In this document: positions 8,569 through 17,634 of the stretch, in pieces
Layout of the letters: each line of letters opens with the position of its first letter
Position numbering within the stretch: position 1 is the stretch's first letter
Origin: UBA2287 sp037442025
GTDB taxonomy: Bacteria > Bacteroidota > Bacteroidia > Bacteroidales > Tenuifilaceae
Direction: 5' to 3'
Assembly: GCA_037442025.1 (NCBI GenBank)
Contig: JBBIRB010000004.1
Coordinates: forward strand, 40,055 to 104,054
Length of the DNA: 64,000 nt
The notes under the pieces: model-generated
Seen by the model: only the letters and a program-made list of their open reading frames with translations
What the model was told of the DNA's origin: nothing
Database searches by the model: none
Program-made: the position numbers and the translations under genes

Positions 8569-9803
8569 GGTTTAAACTCAAACCCCAGAATAGAGATATC
8601 GTCGAATATACCCGAGTCTTTGTTTCCGTCTATCCCAAACCGATCTTCAATTAAAATTTCAATGTTTTGTTCTAACGATAGGTTATTCGAAATAGCTCGT
8701 TCAATTGACTTTGTTTCGAACTCAACTTTATCGTCCTTGGTGTATTCTACTAAGCCATCGGTATAGCAAAGGAGCTTAGAGTGCTGAGAAATGTATAAGG
8801 AGCCAACATTGATGTGCGGAATATCATCGAGCATGCCAAGCCCAACGCAGCCATCCTTTAGCATTAAGTTTTCATGAGTTTTAGTATTATAAAGAAGGGG
8901 AGGATTATGACCTGCATTCACATACTCTAATAACCCGTTCGATGTATTGAACCTGCCAATAAAGATAGTTATGAAACGCTCCCCTTTAGCCGTTCCCATT
9001 ACCCGTTCATTAAGCTTATCAATTAACCCCCTTAAAGATATTTCAGAGTTAAATAGAGCCCTAAGATTGGCCTGAAAGTTCGACATAAGGAGCGCAGCAG
9101 AGATGCCCTTCCCAGAAACATCTGCAATGCAAAAACCGACCTCTGAAGGGTTTAGTTGAATGACATCGTAAAAGTCGCCGCCTACTTCAAAATGGGGCCT
9201 ATAGTACGAATGAATACTGAGTTTAGAACTTTGGGGCAGACTATTGGGGCTGGGGATTAGCAGGTTCTGCATTTTCGAAGCCAGTTCTAACTCCTTTCGC
9301 ATGGCCTCTTGCTCAATGGTTTTGAGGAAAAGCCTTAGGTTTTCGATGGCAACGAATATTATAATGGATAGGGTTTGTACAAAGTTTAAATGCTTAATTG
9401 TTGCGCTAACTCCCTTCGCGAATTCTTTGGTGTCGGCAATAAGTATATAGGCAAGCTGCAGATTGTTTTGTATTACCGGAATGATTATATCAAACTCTTG
9501 AAGAACCGAATTGTCAGAAGTGCTAACAAAAGTAATATCCGAATACTGAATCAGGTCGCGTTCAACATCAATGTTTTCAATAATTTTATCGGTACAATTG
9601 GTTTTAAGAAGAAGTTCCCACTCCTTTTCGCGTTTGAAGAAAAGTACCCTGTCAATCTCAAGGTCGTCATTAAGGATGGTTCGAAAACGGTCAATCAGAT
9701 CCTCTATTTTCATTTCGCTGCTAATAGCTTGCGCCATACTTAGCAACGCATTCAACTTAAAGGTGCTTAACTTAAGTCTTTTCGATGAGGTGTTGAAGGC
9801 CAT
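8565..9803 (-). CDS. GAF-like sensor with SpoIIE/RsbU-type PP2C serine phosphatase
   Basis: 412 residues, with no signal peptide or membrane segment. Residues about 20-165 look like a GAF-type sensory domain (MAQAISSEMKIEDLIDRF opening, then alternating strands and helices). Residues about 175-412 are a SpoIIE-family phosphatase: VGGDFYDV, ADVSGKGISAALLMSN, NAGHNPPLLYN and LLCYTDGLVEY carry the metal-binding aspartates. Family members dephosphorylate anti-sigma-factor antagonists (STAS proteins) in partner switching. No STAS or RsbW partner is encoded in the window. A second, TPR-linked phosphatase of this family lies at 21767. The 3' end interlocks with the convergent ligase gene. Confidence 0.88.
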   Translation of the reverse strand: MAFNTSSKRLKLSTFKLNALLSMAQAISSEMKIEDLIDRFRTILNDDLEIDRVLFFKREKEWELLLKTNCTDKIIENIDVERDLIQYSDITFVSTSDNSVLQEFDIIIPVIQNNLQLAYILIADTKEFAKGVSATIKHLNFVQTLSIIIFVAIENLRLFLKTIEQEAMRKELELASKMQNLLIPSPNSLPQSSKLSIHSYYRPHFEVGGDFYDVIQLNPSEVGFCIADVSGKGISAALLMSNFQANLRALFNSEISLRGLIDKLNERVMGTAKGERFITIFIGRFNTSNGLLEYVNAGHNPPLLYNTKTHENLMLKDGCVGLGMLDDIPHINVGSLYISQHSKLLCYTDGLVEYTKDDKVEFETKSIERAISNNLSLEQNIEILIEDRFGIDGNKDSGIFDDISILGFEFKP

Positions 9804-9896
9804 AGTTCAAGAAATCCTCTCTTAATTAAGTGCTAATATAGCAAAAAAACCTCAAGTTTTGTGTGCAGTTTAATTATATAGGAATAAGAAGAGATG

Positions 9897-9922
9897 AAAA
9901 AGGGTTCCAAGCGGAACCCTTT
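9897..9922 (-). terminator. Rho-independent terminator of efp
   Basis: On the minus strand an 8-bp perfect stem AGGGTTCC/GGAACCCT with loop GCTT is followed by five T. It begins 4 bases after the efp stop codon. Confidence 0.9.
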
Positions 9923-9925
9923 ATT

Positions 9926-10492
9926 TTATCTTACCCTTTCATAATAGTCTCGTGTTCTGGTGTCAATCTTTATCCGTTCACCTATCTCAATAAAAAGAGG
10001 AACTTGAATGGTTGCTCCGGTTTCAACAGTAGCTGGTTTTAAGGCAGTAGAGGATGCTGTATCTCCTTTTAAGCCAGGTTCAGTGTATGTTACTTCCAGT
10101 TCTACAAACGGTGGTAACTCACAGGTTAAAATGGTTTCTTGTTCAGCATGTACCATCATTTCAACATATTGTCCTTCTTTGTAAAGGTCAGGGTTCTCAA
10201 CAAGATCTTCGCTCAGACTAATTTGCTCGAAGGTTTCCTGATGCATGAAATTGTAACCCAATTCATCTTTATAAAGGAACTGGTATGGCCTGCGTTCAAT
10301 GCGTACAGGGTTTATTTTAACGCCAGATGTAAAGGTATTTTCAATAACTTTGCCTGTTTCAAGGTTTTTTAATTTGGTGCGCACAAATGCGCCACCCTTG
10401 CCGGGTTTAACATGCTGAAATTGAACTATCGTATAGAGTTTGCCATTGAATTCGATGCACATTCCATTTTTAAAATCAGCGGTAGTTGCCAT
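9926..10492 (-). CDS. efp: Translation elongation factor P
   Basis: 188 residues, standard for EF-P, which relieves ribosome stalling at consecutive prolines. The N-terminal KOW-like domain contains the tip loop HVKPGKGGAFVRTKLKN; the lysine that is modified in some bacteria is K32. Two OB-fold domains follow, with GDTASSTALKPATVETG and the C-terminal signature GERIKIDTRTRDYYERVR. No epmA/epmB-like modification gene is present in the window. It is transcribed alone: a candidate -7 element lies upstream and a strong terminator directly downstream. Confidence 0.97.
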   Translation of the reverse strand: MATTADFKNGMCIEFNGKLYTIVQFQHVKPGKGGAFVRTKLKNLETGKVIENTFTSGVKINPVRIERRPYQFLYKDELGYNFMHQETFEQISLSEDLVENPDLYKEGQYVEMMVHAEQETILTCELPPFVELEVTYTEPGLKGDTASSTALKPATVETGATIQVPLFIEIGERIKIDTRTRDYYERVR

Positions 10493-10515
10493 TAGTATTT
10501 TTGTTAAAATTTTGG

Positions 10516-10523
10516 CAAAAATA
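10516..10523 (-). promoter_or_regulatory. Candidate -7 element of the efp promoter
   Basis: TATTTTTG on the minus strand fits TAnnTTTG, 23 bases before the efp ATG. A TTTTG lies 16 bases further upstream, shorter than the usual 19-21 spacing. Confidence 0.4.
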
Positions 10524-10576
10524 GTAATTACCTAATTTACAAAAGCGATAAACGTATTCTTTTTTTATCTGTTGTT

Positions 10577-11368
10577 CTATTTTTTAAGCGAATCGAAAGG
10601 GTGCATTAGACCTTTGTATTCGAATAAGTCGCAGTAAACAGATCCTACGAAAATGTCGAATTTAATTCGAACGGGTAGAAAATTTTTATCGGCTGAAAAC
10701 CAAACAGTCATGTCATCCTGCGATTTGAATACTCTACCAGTTATTACAATGGGCATGAAACGCATGGCCCTTATCGTTCCAATTTTCAGCTTTATGTTGT
10801 CGTAACCCATGAATCGTGCCTTTAGTATAAAAACCTCATCGGTGAAATAGGTAGTAACTGTTAAAGTGTCGCCAACCTTGATTGGTTTCCACATTAGGTG
10901 GTTACGAAGAAAGTAGAAGGCAGAAAGAATATCGTTGCTATTTTTAGGTGCCAACACGGTGCCCACTTTTGTGCTATGCACAATTGTTGAATCGTTACGG
11001 CTCCAGTGGTCGAAAACTTGCTCGCTGTAATGCTTGTAACGACCTTCGTTTATGTCGCGAGTGGCCTTGTATGGTAAGTCGGTTCGAGGATTGGTAAAGC
11101 TTTGATAAATATCGTGAACGTTGTAAAGCATATTAGCCATTCCCACGGTTTTTCCACTTAAAAACAAGTGATTGGCAGGCTTCCCTTCATAAGCCCCTGA
11201 TCGAACTTCAATAATGGCCTCACCTCCCCTTATAGGACCGTAATGAACAGAATACTTTAGCTTCTCACCTTGCATAAAAGCTGCTTTCTGTTGCGAAAAA
11301 ATGGTACCATAAGCAACAAAAATGAAAAATGCAGTTAATAATATTTGTTTAACCACTTCCCAAAACAT
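10577..11368 (-). CDS. DUF3108 family exported protein
   Basis: 264 residues from ATG 11368. An upstream in-frame TTG at 11449 would bury the start deep in tsaB. The chosen start gives a signal peptide (FWEVVKQILLTAFFIFVAYG, then TIFSQQ). The mature part begins with MQGEKLKYSVHYGPIRGGEA, the hallmark of DUF3108, and continues as predicted beta-rich sequence with WFSADKNFLPVRIKFDIFVGS near the end (listed here only as position: about residues 222-242). DUF3108 proteins are periplasmic or outer-membrane associated with no established function. The start overlaps the tsaB stop by 20 bp, so the two are probably translationally coupled. Confidence 0.75.
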   Translation of the reverse strand: MFWEVVKQILLTAFFIFVAYGTIFSQQKAAFMQGEKLKYSVHYGPIRGGEAIIEVRSGAYEGKPANHLFLSGKTVGMANMLYNVHDIYQSFTNPRTDLPYKATRDINEGRYKHYSEQVFDHWSRNDSTIVHSTKVGTVLAPKNSNDILSAFYFLRNHLMWKPIKVGDTLTVTTYFTDEVFILKARFMGYDNIKLKIGTIRAMRFMPIVITGRVFKSQDDMTVWFSADKNFLPVRIKFDIFVGSVYCDLFEYKGLMHPFDSLKK

Positions 11369-12059
11369 TTTTGGTTGGCATTTTAGCGACAAAGGCTTTA
11401 AGGTAGTATGGTTCGAAGTAGGCAACATCCTCAAATTTTTTTTGTTCAAACATTTCTTGAGCCAATGGTATCATAAATCGTGCCGATGGCTTAATGTTCA
11501 ATTCAAATAGGGCATTTGGATGGCTAATTACCGTACTAGCCTTTAGGGTTCCATTTCCAACAAAAACAATTTTATTTTTAGCAAGTAGGCTACTAAAACT
11601 ATTTGAATCAAGAATGTGAGCCTTAGTTTCATCAATAAACTCCAGCCTTTTGTTAAATAGAGCAGTGTATACTTCCATTCTCCTAGCGTCGATGGTAGGG
11701 CATATAAGAAAATCATTGCCTAGTTTACTATTTTCACTTAATAACACCCCCTGTGCTAAAGCCAATAGGCTATTTATTGCAATAAGAGGAATACTGGAAG
11801 CATAACAAATTCCTTTTGCTATAGATACGCCAATGCGCAGACCCGTGTATGAACCGGGTCCCATACTAACCGCTACAGCGTTTAGTTGACTTGCTGTAAT
11901 ACCCCCTAAATCAAGAACATCCTGAATGAAAAGGGCCAAATTTTTCGAATGGTTACTTTCTACTTCGTGGCTTTCCCTTATTGCTATTGGCTTTAGGTTT
12001 TCGCAAAGCGCAACCGAACAGGTAGAGGTTCCCGTTTCAATGCAAAGGATTTTAACCAT
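11349..12059 (-). CDS. tsaB: tRNA threonylcarbamoyladenosine biosynthesis protein TsaB
   Basis: 236 residues. TsaB is the non-catalytic ASKHA-fold partner of TsaD and TsaE in making t6A at position 37 of ANN-decoding tRNAs. The opening ILCIETGTSTCSVAL is the phosphate-1-like loop of this fold; MGPGSYTGLRIGVSIAKG (residues about 69-86) is the most conserved TsaB segment. Length and absence of the metal-binding histidines of TsaD separate it from TsaD. It sits 7 bp downstream of the efflux adaptor gene, apparently a position in a run-on operon rather than a functional link. Confidence 0.93.
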   Translation of the reverse strand: MVKILCIETGTSTCSVALCENLKPIAIRESHEVESNHSKNLALFIQDVLDLGGITASQLNAVAVSMGPGSYTGLRIGVSIAKGICYASSIPLIAINSLLALAQGVLLSENSKLGNDFLICPTIDARRMEVYTALFNKRLEFIDETKAHILDSNSFSSLLAKNKIVFVGNGTLKASTVISHPNALFELNIKPSARFMIPLAQEMFEQKKFEDVAYFEPYYLKAFVAKMPTKNVLGSG

Positions 12060-12066
12060 AGGTTAG

Positions 12067-13368
12067 CTACTTGGTTTTCTTGCTCAGTTCAGCGGGATTA
12101 ACCTTTTTCACTAGTTTTCCTTCGGAAAGTCGACGTGAAATTGCACTGAAGGGGGCTGTTACAACTTCATTTTCGGTTGTTAGGCCCTCAAGAATTTGGA
12201 TATACAGGTTATTTTGGATTCCAGTTTTAACATTAACCATTTTCGCTGTATCTCCAACTGTAATAAAAACAACCTCCTGAAGCTTGGCGTTAGGCTTTTT
12301 TTCTCTCTCTGCTGCTGCATTTGCTTCAACTAAGCCCTGTGCTTCCATTTTAAGGGTGTCGGAACGTGTTGTAACTGCCTGAATTGGAATTGTTAGAATA
12401 TTACTCTTTGTTTGCGTTTGAATATCGACTGCTGTTGACATACCCGGTCGAAAGGGAGTTTTGATTCCCTTGGAAATTAGGTGCAAGTAAGAACTTTCTA
12501 GAAGAAAAATGCGTACTTCAAATGTAGTTACCTGGTCGGTTGCTAAACCCGAAGTGCTGGCCGAATTGGCAATTTGGGTTACTAATCCCTTAAATTTTTC
12601 GGTAGGGTAAGCATCAACCTCAATTAGGGCAGTGTCGTTTAGTTTAACCCGAACAATATCGTTTTCGTTAACACTAACCCGGGTTTCCATTCGCGAAAGG
12701 TCGGCTATTCTCATAATTTCGGTACCTGCCATTTGAGCAGTTCCTACAACTCTTTCGCCAAGCTCAACGCTAAGTTTCGAAATGGTGCCGCTTACAGGAG
12801 CGTAAATGGTAGTTTTATTGAGGTTTTCGTTGGCTTCTCTTAACGAAGCTTCTGCGCTTTCAACGTTATACGTGGCTGCTTGAACATCGGCTTTAGCTAC
12901 TTGGTATGAAGTTTTAGCGGTTTCAAACTCCGATTCGGAAATGGCTTTTTGCTCGTATAGCTGTTTGCTGCGGTTGAATGCCAGTTCGCTTTGCGCAAGT
13001 TGCGCTTGAACCTGCACCAAACGTGCTTTCGATGAGTTTACGGCTGCGATTGTACGCTCTTTTATTGAAATATAAGTATCGGGTTTTATTCTGCAAAGTA
13101 ATTGTCCCTTTTTAACTTGATCTCCTTCGCGAACATTGAGTTCAATGATTTCACCAGATACCTCAGAACTGATTTTGATTTCTATTTCGGGTTGAACTTT
13201 CCCGTTTGCAGTAATGCTCTCGGTTAGCGTTCGAAGTTCGGGTTTTTCTACACTAACCTCAATCAGGTCGGGTTTGCCAAACATTCCGGTTTTTTTGCCA
13301 ACAATGGCAAAAATTATGAGTGCAACAATTGCAACAAGTGCGATAATGAGGGTCCTATTCTTTTTCAT
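12067..13368 (-). CDS. HlyD/MacA-type periplasmic efflux adaptor
   Basis: 433 residues. One N-terminal membrane anchor (IIALVAIVALIIFAIVG), then the adaptor architecture: a first biotinyl-lipoyl half (GEIIELNVREGDQVKKGQLLC), a long alpha hairpin (about residues 95-180, rich in A/Q/E with SKARLVQVQAQLAQSELAFN), the second lipoyl half (YAPVSGTISKLSVELGERV), and beta-barrel and membrane-proximal domains. It bridges an inner-membrane transporter to TolC. The tolC-like gene lies 21 bp upstream, but no MacB, RND or MFS partner is in the window, so the pump must be encoded elsewhere. Likely exported substrate unknown. Confidence 0.9.
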   Translation of the reverse strand: MKKNRTLIIALVAIVALIIFAIVGKKTGMFGKPDLIEVSVEKPELRTLTESITANGKVQPEIEIKISSEVSGEIIELNVREGDQVKKGQLLCRIKPDTYISIKERTIAAVNSSKARLVQVQAQLAQSELAFNRSKQLYEQKAISESEFETAKTSYQVAKADVQAATYNVESAEASLREANENLNKTTIYAPVSGTISKLSVELGERVVGTAQMAGTEIMRIADLSRMETRVSVNENDIVRVKLNDTALIEVDAYPTEKFKGLVTQIANSASTSGLATDQVTTFEVRIFLLESSYLHLISKGIKTPFRPGMSTAVDIQTQTKSNILTIPIQAVTTRSDTLKMEAQGLVEANAAAEREKKPNAKLQEVVFITVGDTAKMVNVKTGIQNNLYIQILEGLTTENEVVTAPFSAISRRLSEGKLVKKVNPAELSKKTK

Positions 13369-13389
13369 GTGCTAATATGTTTTCTGTTT

Positions 13390-14742
13390 TTAAAGTTTTA
13401 AGGGGTGGCCTCTATAAAAATCGAGTATTTTTGACTTAAAAATAAGTTCGTATTTCGATTGTAAAAGATCCGTTTCAGCTTTAGCTAGTTTGTTTTTTGC
13501 ATTAGTATAATCGAAAGCGTTTACCAATCCCAAATTGAATTTATTTTCAGTGTATCGATACGATTCCTCAGCGGCATTTTTACTTTTTTCAGACGCAACT
13601 AGTTTTTTTTCAGCAGCCATGGCATCTGTGAAGGCTTGTTGAATATCCTTATAAAGAGCATTTCGTTCGCTTTCCATGGCTAATTGAGCATTCATTAGGT
13701 TTATTCGAGCCAACTTAACTCGGTTACGTGCATTTAGGCCATTGAAGATAGGAACACTTAGGCTCAATCCAACTGACTGTTTGGCGTTGTTTTTAATTTG
13801 AGTTTGAATTGGATCCCCTGTGAAATCGTAGTTATCTTCAATTCGGTACTGGGCACCAGTGCTGTAACTTGCGCCTAACGACAATCTGGGATGCAGGGTT
13901 CCACGTGCAATTTTTAGCCCCATTTCAGAACTTTGAACCCTGAAACGAGCCCCTTGAATTTGTGGCATTAAACCTTCGGCAATAGCGAATATTTGATTTG
14001 GGGTCTGCTTTGCTAATGCTGAACTTTCAGAAAGTGGGATTAGAGGTTTGGCAATTTTAAATCCCTCAGTTGTTTTAAGTTCCAAAAGTTGGGTTAAGTT
14101 AAGGTATGAAAGGGAAAGTTGATTTTGGGCATTTACCAGTTGGAGTTCATCAGATGCCAGAAGGGCTTCAACTTCATACAAGTTTCCTTCAGGGATGCTG
14201 CCTGCTTTTACCAATATCTCCGTTCTGTTTAGCTGAAGCCCCGAAAGTTCTACTTGCCTTTTTGCCACATCCACAAGTTCCTCTTGATAAAGAATTTGTA
14301 AATATAATGAGGCAACGGCCAGGGCTATGCTGTTTTTTACTTTTTCAACATCACTAACTGAGGCCATTAGATTAAAATGGCTCTGTTTACGAGTATTGGT
14401 AAGTTGAAAGCCATTGTAAAGCGGAATGCTCGTACTTAATGAAAGACTGGATGACTGGGTGTTGACACTTTCGTTCGTATTTGTAAGGATGTTGGTTACT
14501 AAGCCAAAATTGTATGAATGGCTCCCGTTAAGATTGAGTGAAGGAAGCGCATCTAGTTTGGATTGTAAATGATTAATCTCATTTGCCCTTACATTCATTT
14601 CCTGAAGTTTAACCTGAATGTTGTTTTCAACTGCATATGAAATGCATTGCTCGAGGCTCCAAGTGTCCTGTGCTAAGGAGCTAAGCCCAAAGGGAACGAT
14701 AAGCAATAATAGAAAAGCTGCTTTTTTGGTTGTATTTTTCAT
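13390..14742 (-). CDS. TolC-family outer-membrane efflux channel
   Basis: 450 residues from ATG 14742, which opens a signal peptide ending near SLAQ; the frame extends upstream to 14850 but without a better start. The sequence shows the internal duplication of TolC: two long alpha-helical stretches, each preceded by a strand pair (LPSLNLNGSHSYNFG in the first half, LHPRLSLGASYSTGAQY in the second), and the late ENKFNLGLVNAFDYTNAKN segment that is well conserved in the family. It forms the trans-periplasmic exit duct for the adaptor encoded 21 bp downstream. Confidence 0.92.
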   Translation of the reverse strand: MKNTTKKAAFLLLLIVPFGLSSLAQDTWSLEQCISYAVENNIQVKLQEMNVRANEINHLQSKLDALPSLNLNGSHSYNFGLVTNILTNTNESVNTQSSSLSLSTSIPLYNGFQLTNTRKQSHFNLMASVSDVEKVKNSIALAVASLYLQILYQEELVDVAKRQVELSGLQLNRTEILVKAGSIPEGNLYEVEALLASDELQLVNAQNQLSLSYLNLTQLLELKTTEGFKIAKPLIPLSESSALAKQTPNQIFAIAEGLMPQIQGARFRVQSSEMGLKIARGTLHPRLSLGASYSTGAQYRIEDNYDFTGDPIQTQIKNNAKQSVGLSLSVPIFNGLNARNRVKLARINLMNAQLAMESERNALYKDIQQAFTDAMAAEKKLVASEKSKNAAEESYRYTENKFNLGLVNAFDYTNAKNKLAKAETDLLQSKYELIFKSKILDFYRGHPLKL

Positions 14743-14865
14743 AAACGTGGGTTCAAATGAAATAAGTATCTGAAATAAAAGTACGACGAATTTGCAACTA
14801 ATAATTTTACTATCAGCTTTGTTTAAAGCTAAAAAACCTAAACTGAACAAGAAAACATGAAGAAT

Positions 14866-14904
14866 GGAAAAAAGAAAGCCCCTTCTTTCAATAAAAAGGG
14901 GCTT
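14866..14904 (-). terminator. Terminator downstream of tRNA-Gln
   Basis: On the minus strand AAGCCCCTT pairs with AAGGGGCTT (arms 14896-14904 and 14876-14884), followed by TCTTTTTT. It starts one base after the tRNA 3' end. Confidence 0.88.
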
Positions 14905-14905
14905 G

Positions 14906-14976
14906 TTGACCTACCAGGACTCGAACCTAGACTAACAGAACCAAAATCTGCTGTGCTGCCATTACACCATAGGTCA
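14906..14976 (-). tRNA. tRNA-Gln (anticodon TTG)
   Basis: 71 nt on the minus strand. The acceptor arms TGACCTA and TAGGTCA pair perfectly with discriminator A. The anticodon arm GCAGA-TTTTGGT-TCTGT places TTG at positions 34-36, and the T arm contains GGTTCGAGTCC. CCA is not encoded. A dedicated terminator follows immediately. Confidence 0.95.
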
Positions 14977-15094
14977 ATCCTATGTGCTTTTTTCAAAAGC
15001 GAGGCAAAGATATAATGCTTTTTTGAATTGCACAAAACTTTGATGAAAAAATGAAATGGATGTATGGGCAATTTCAAAGAAAAGAAACCCGCCA

Positions 15095-16663
15095 TTAATA
15101 TTCAACCATTCGGTCGTTCCTTAAAAGCCATGTTTTTCCTACCAGTTCGTCGGGCCAGCAGTGACAAAGTTCTTGGGTTTGGTTCAATACTTCGAGCATG
15201 CTATCCGATACATAAACTCTTTTGTTACGAGGAAGGTTTATGGTGATATTAACTTCTTGAACACGCCATTGCTGCCCTTTGGGCAGTTTAAAGTGGGGGC
15301 TGAATTTTAGTATGGAATCTTGCAAAATAAAATCGTATTGAACATTCCTTGCATTCTGAATAGCCCCAGATTTTGTTCCACCTCTCGATTTCTTTTCCAC
15401 AACAATTTCGAATTCGTTACCCATTGCCGTGCCAAATGATACTTTTGGTTTCCCGAAGATGGCAAATCCGTCTTCTAATAAACCAATCTTATACTCATCT
15501 AACGTAATGGTTTCGTAGGGTTTAATCCAAGTAGTGTCGGCAGTTGAAGTCGATTCGATATAAAGCTTACTGGTATTTTCGGGTACTGAAAGTGTATAGA
15601 TTTCCGAAATTGATTCGCGAATTGTGAAACTTCTTGCCTGAAGGAACGCAGTTACAGCAAGGGTAACTATTGCCATTACCCAAATTACTGCAGCCGACGA
15701 TGAAATTATGGCACTACGTAATCGGAAATTGAAAATAATTCGTATTCCTAAGAATACAATTGACAGCAATGGAATTGCTATAATTAAAAAGAGAGGGATT
15801 GTAACCCAGGCAGTTGAGCCCAGATCGAAAGTTGAGACTAAAAGTTCGTTTAACGAAAATTCTGTAAACGAGGGGTCGACCGACGATAGTGCTACTCCAC
15901 CAAAGAAAATGGATCCAATGACAGCAATAAGTGCTAACGAGCCAGTAATTATTAGAATTATGGCAATTAAAATTCCAATTATTTTAATTATTACCCCAAG
16001 CAACTTAAGTATGGGAATGAGAATTTTACTAAATAACGATATGCCCTTGTCAATTGTTTGGGTAACTTCCTTTTTATTCAAGTTTTTACGAACCTCACCA
16101 TACTCTCTTTTCAAGTCCTTTTCAATGTTCGACATGTTTATTGGTTCACCTTTCATTTCAAGACGCTGCTTGGCCGTTGTGGCTCTTGGAACAGCAATCC
16201 AAAGTACAATGTAAAGCAGCAAACCAAGTCCATTCACAAAGAGCAGCAAACCAAATATAATTCGGAAAACCACCAGATCAACATTGAAATAAGTTCCTAG
16301 TCCGGAGCATACTCCAGCCAAGATAGCCCTTTCGCCATCTCGGTAAAGCCTTCTATTCGGTTTTTCTTCAGTTTGCTGCGTTGAATTAGCATGGCCCTCG
16401 TCGGTGTCAGCAATCTCTTCGGGGTTTCCAAGGGTTTCAATAACGCTTTCTACCATATCTATGGTGATATCTGCCTGCCCCGCAAGCAATTCCGAAAATA
16501 ATTCGGAGGCTCTCTCTTCAATGTCGCGGACTATTTCATCAGCATCCTTATTTGCCCCCAGTTTTTCTTTAAGGGTATTAATGTACATTTCAAACTTTTG
16601 GCACGCATCGTCCTCCATGTTAAAAGCCATTCCGCCAAGGCTTACTTTAATGGTCCTTTTCAT
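15095..16663 (-). CDS. PspC-domain membrane protein (long form) with C-terminal beta-rich domain
   Basis: 522 residues in three parts. Residues 1-90 form a cytoplasmic domain (SLGGMAFNMEDDACQKFEMY, acidic helices EIVRDIEERASELF, then VESVIETLGNPEEI) also found in the short paralogue at 17032. Residues about 100-165 are a PspC domain: RRLYRDGERAILAGVCSGLG, then a membrane helix and VPRATTAKQRLEMKGEPIN. Several more membrane helices follow (about 215-345), then a periplasmic tail with a DUF4097-like feel (strand repeats, TSKLYIESTSTADT). PspC proteins act in envelope-stress sensing. It is the last gene of a PspC-PadR-PspC operon; no PspA gene is nearby. Confidence 0.85.
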   Translation of the reverse strand: MKRTIKVSLGGMAFNMEDDACQKFEMYINTLKEKLGANKDADEIVRDIEERASELFSELLAGQADITIDMVESVIETLGNPEEIADTDEGHANSTQQTEEKPNRRLYRDGERAILAGVCSGLGTYFNVDLVVFRIIFGLLLFVNGLGLLLYIVLWIAVPRATTAKQRLEMKGEPINMSNIEKDLKREYGEVRKNLNKKEVTQTIDKGISLFSKILIPILKLLGVIIKIIGILIAIILIITGSLALIAVIGSIFFGGVALSSVDPSFTEFSLNELLVSTFDLGSTAWVTIPLFLIIAIPLLSIVFLGIRIIFNFRLRSAIISSSAAVIWVMAIVTLAVTAFLQARSFTIRESISEIYTLSVPENTSKLYIESTSTADTTWIKPYETITLDEYKIGLLEDGFAIFGKPKVSFGTAMGNEFEIVVEKKSRGGTKSGAIQNARNVQYDFILQDSILKFSPHFKLPKGQQWRVQEVNITINLPRNKRVYVSDSMLEVLNQTQELCHCWPDELVGKTWLLRNDRMVEY

Positions 16664-16696
16664 TTTTTAATATTTTGAGATGATGAAATGATTGTT

Positions 16697-17026
16697 TTAG
16701 TTGCTATTTCTGATGGTATTTACAGTGTCGACAAGCTGGCTCCAGCCCCTATCTATATCCGAAAGATACTGCTTTCCGGTTTCCGTTAGTGTGTAATACT
16801 TTCTTGGTGGGCCCTGTGGCGATTCCTCCCAACGGTAGCTTAAATAACCGGCGTTTTTTAACCTGTTAAGCATTGGATAAAGGGTTCCTTCAACAACAAT
16901 CATTTCAGCTTCCTTTAGCATATTAATTAGGTCGGTTGTGTAAGCATCGCCCCTAGAAAGGATGGATAGAATGCAAAGTTCAAGCACACCTTTGCGCATT
17001 TGCGCATTTGCATTTTCAACATTCAT
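16697..17026 (-). CDS. PadR-family transcriptional regulator
   Basis: 109 residues. The winged-helix core LELCILSILSRGDAYTTDL, then VVEGTLYPMLNRLKNAGYL and the wing RKYYTLTETGKQYL, is diagnostic of PadR proteins of the short (PadR-s2) type, which lack the long C-terminal dimerisation helices. It lies between two PspC-domain genes (5 bp after the short one, 33 bp before the long one). The arrangement suggests it represses this operon, from the promoter at 17635-17665, in response to an unknown envelope signal. Confidence 0.9.
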   Translation of the reverse strand: MNVENANAQMRKGVLELCILSILSRGDAYTTDLINMLKEAEMIVVEGTLYPMLNRLKNAGYLSYRWEESPQGPPRKYYTLTETGKQYLSDIDRGWSQLVDTVNTIRNSN

Positions 17027-17031
17027 GGCTA

Positions 17032-17592
17032 TTAAGATTTACTTGAATGGGTTCGACCTATGTTCTCGGCATTTATGGGTTCCCCTCTCATCTCTAGCTT
17101 TTCTGCAGCTGTTGAAGCCTCGGGAATTACAATTAGAAGTACTATATAAACAACAATGCCAACCCCACCCCAAATGGCTGCTATTAAAAACAGGATTCGA
17201 AACAGGAGCGGGTCCTGATTCCAATATGCTCCCATTCCGGCGCAAACTCCTCCTAGCAATCGATTGTCGGGATCGCGGTACATTCGTCGAGGACCGGGAA
17301 ACTGGGTACTGCTTGAATTGCTTTTGTTTTTTTCACCAAAATCGGAGGGTTGGCCCATAATGCCAATTACCCATTCAATGTCTGAAAGGGTTATTACTTT
17401 TTCGGAAGTTTGAGCTTTTGTTCTCAAATGCTCTGCAATTCTTAGCTCAATGTCCGAAATGATTTCGGCACTATCCTTTTCCGCCGAAAAGTAGTTTTTT
17501 AAGTCACCCAGATACCGCTCAATTCGATTGTAAGCATCGTCTTCGAGTGAAAAGGGTAAGCCGGCTAAACTAATAGGAACAATCTTTTTCAT
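17032..17592 (-). CDS. PspC-domain protein (short form)
   Basis: 186 residues. The N-terminal domain (ISLAGLPFSLEDDAYNRIERY, EIISDIELRIAEHL, VIGIMGQPSDFG) is clearly homologous to that of the long PspC protein at 15095, so the two arose by duplication. Residues about 100-165 are a PspC domain: RRMYRDPDNRLLGGVCAGMG, one membrane hairpin, then VIPEASTAAEKLEMRGEPIN. There is no further domain. First gene of the three-gene operon, with a good Bacteroidota promoter 43 bases upstream of its start. Confidence 0.88.
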   Translation of the reverse strand: MKKIVPISLAGLPFSLEDDAYNRIERYLGDLKNYFSAEKDSAEIISDIELRIAEHLRTKAQTSEKVITLSDIEWVIGIMGQPSDFGEKNKSNSSSTQFPGPRRMYRDPDNRLLGGVCAGMGAYWNQDPLLFRILFLIAAIWGGVGIVVYIVLLIVIPEASTAAEKLEMRGEPINAENIGRTHSSKS

Positions 17593-17634
17593 TATAATTA
17601 AGGTTATGGTGCATGAAAAGGTACTTTAGTAATG

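Noticed and set aside
14838..15095. Minus-strand open frame of 85 codons
   Set aside because: It runs across tRNA-Gln and its terminator; the reading frame is accidental.
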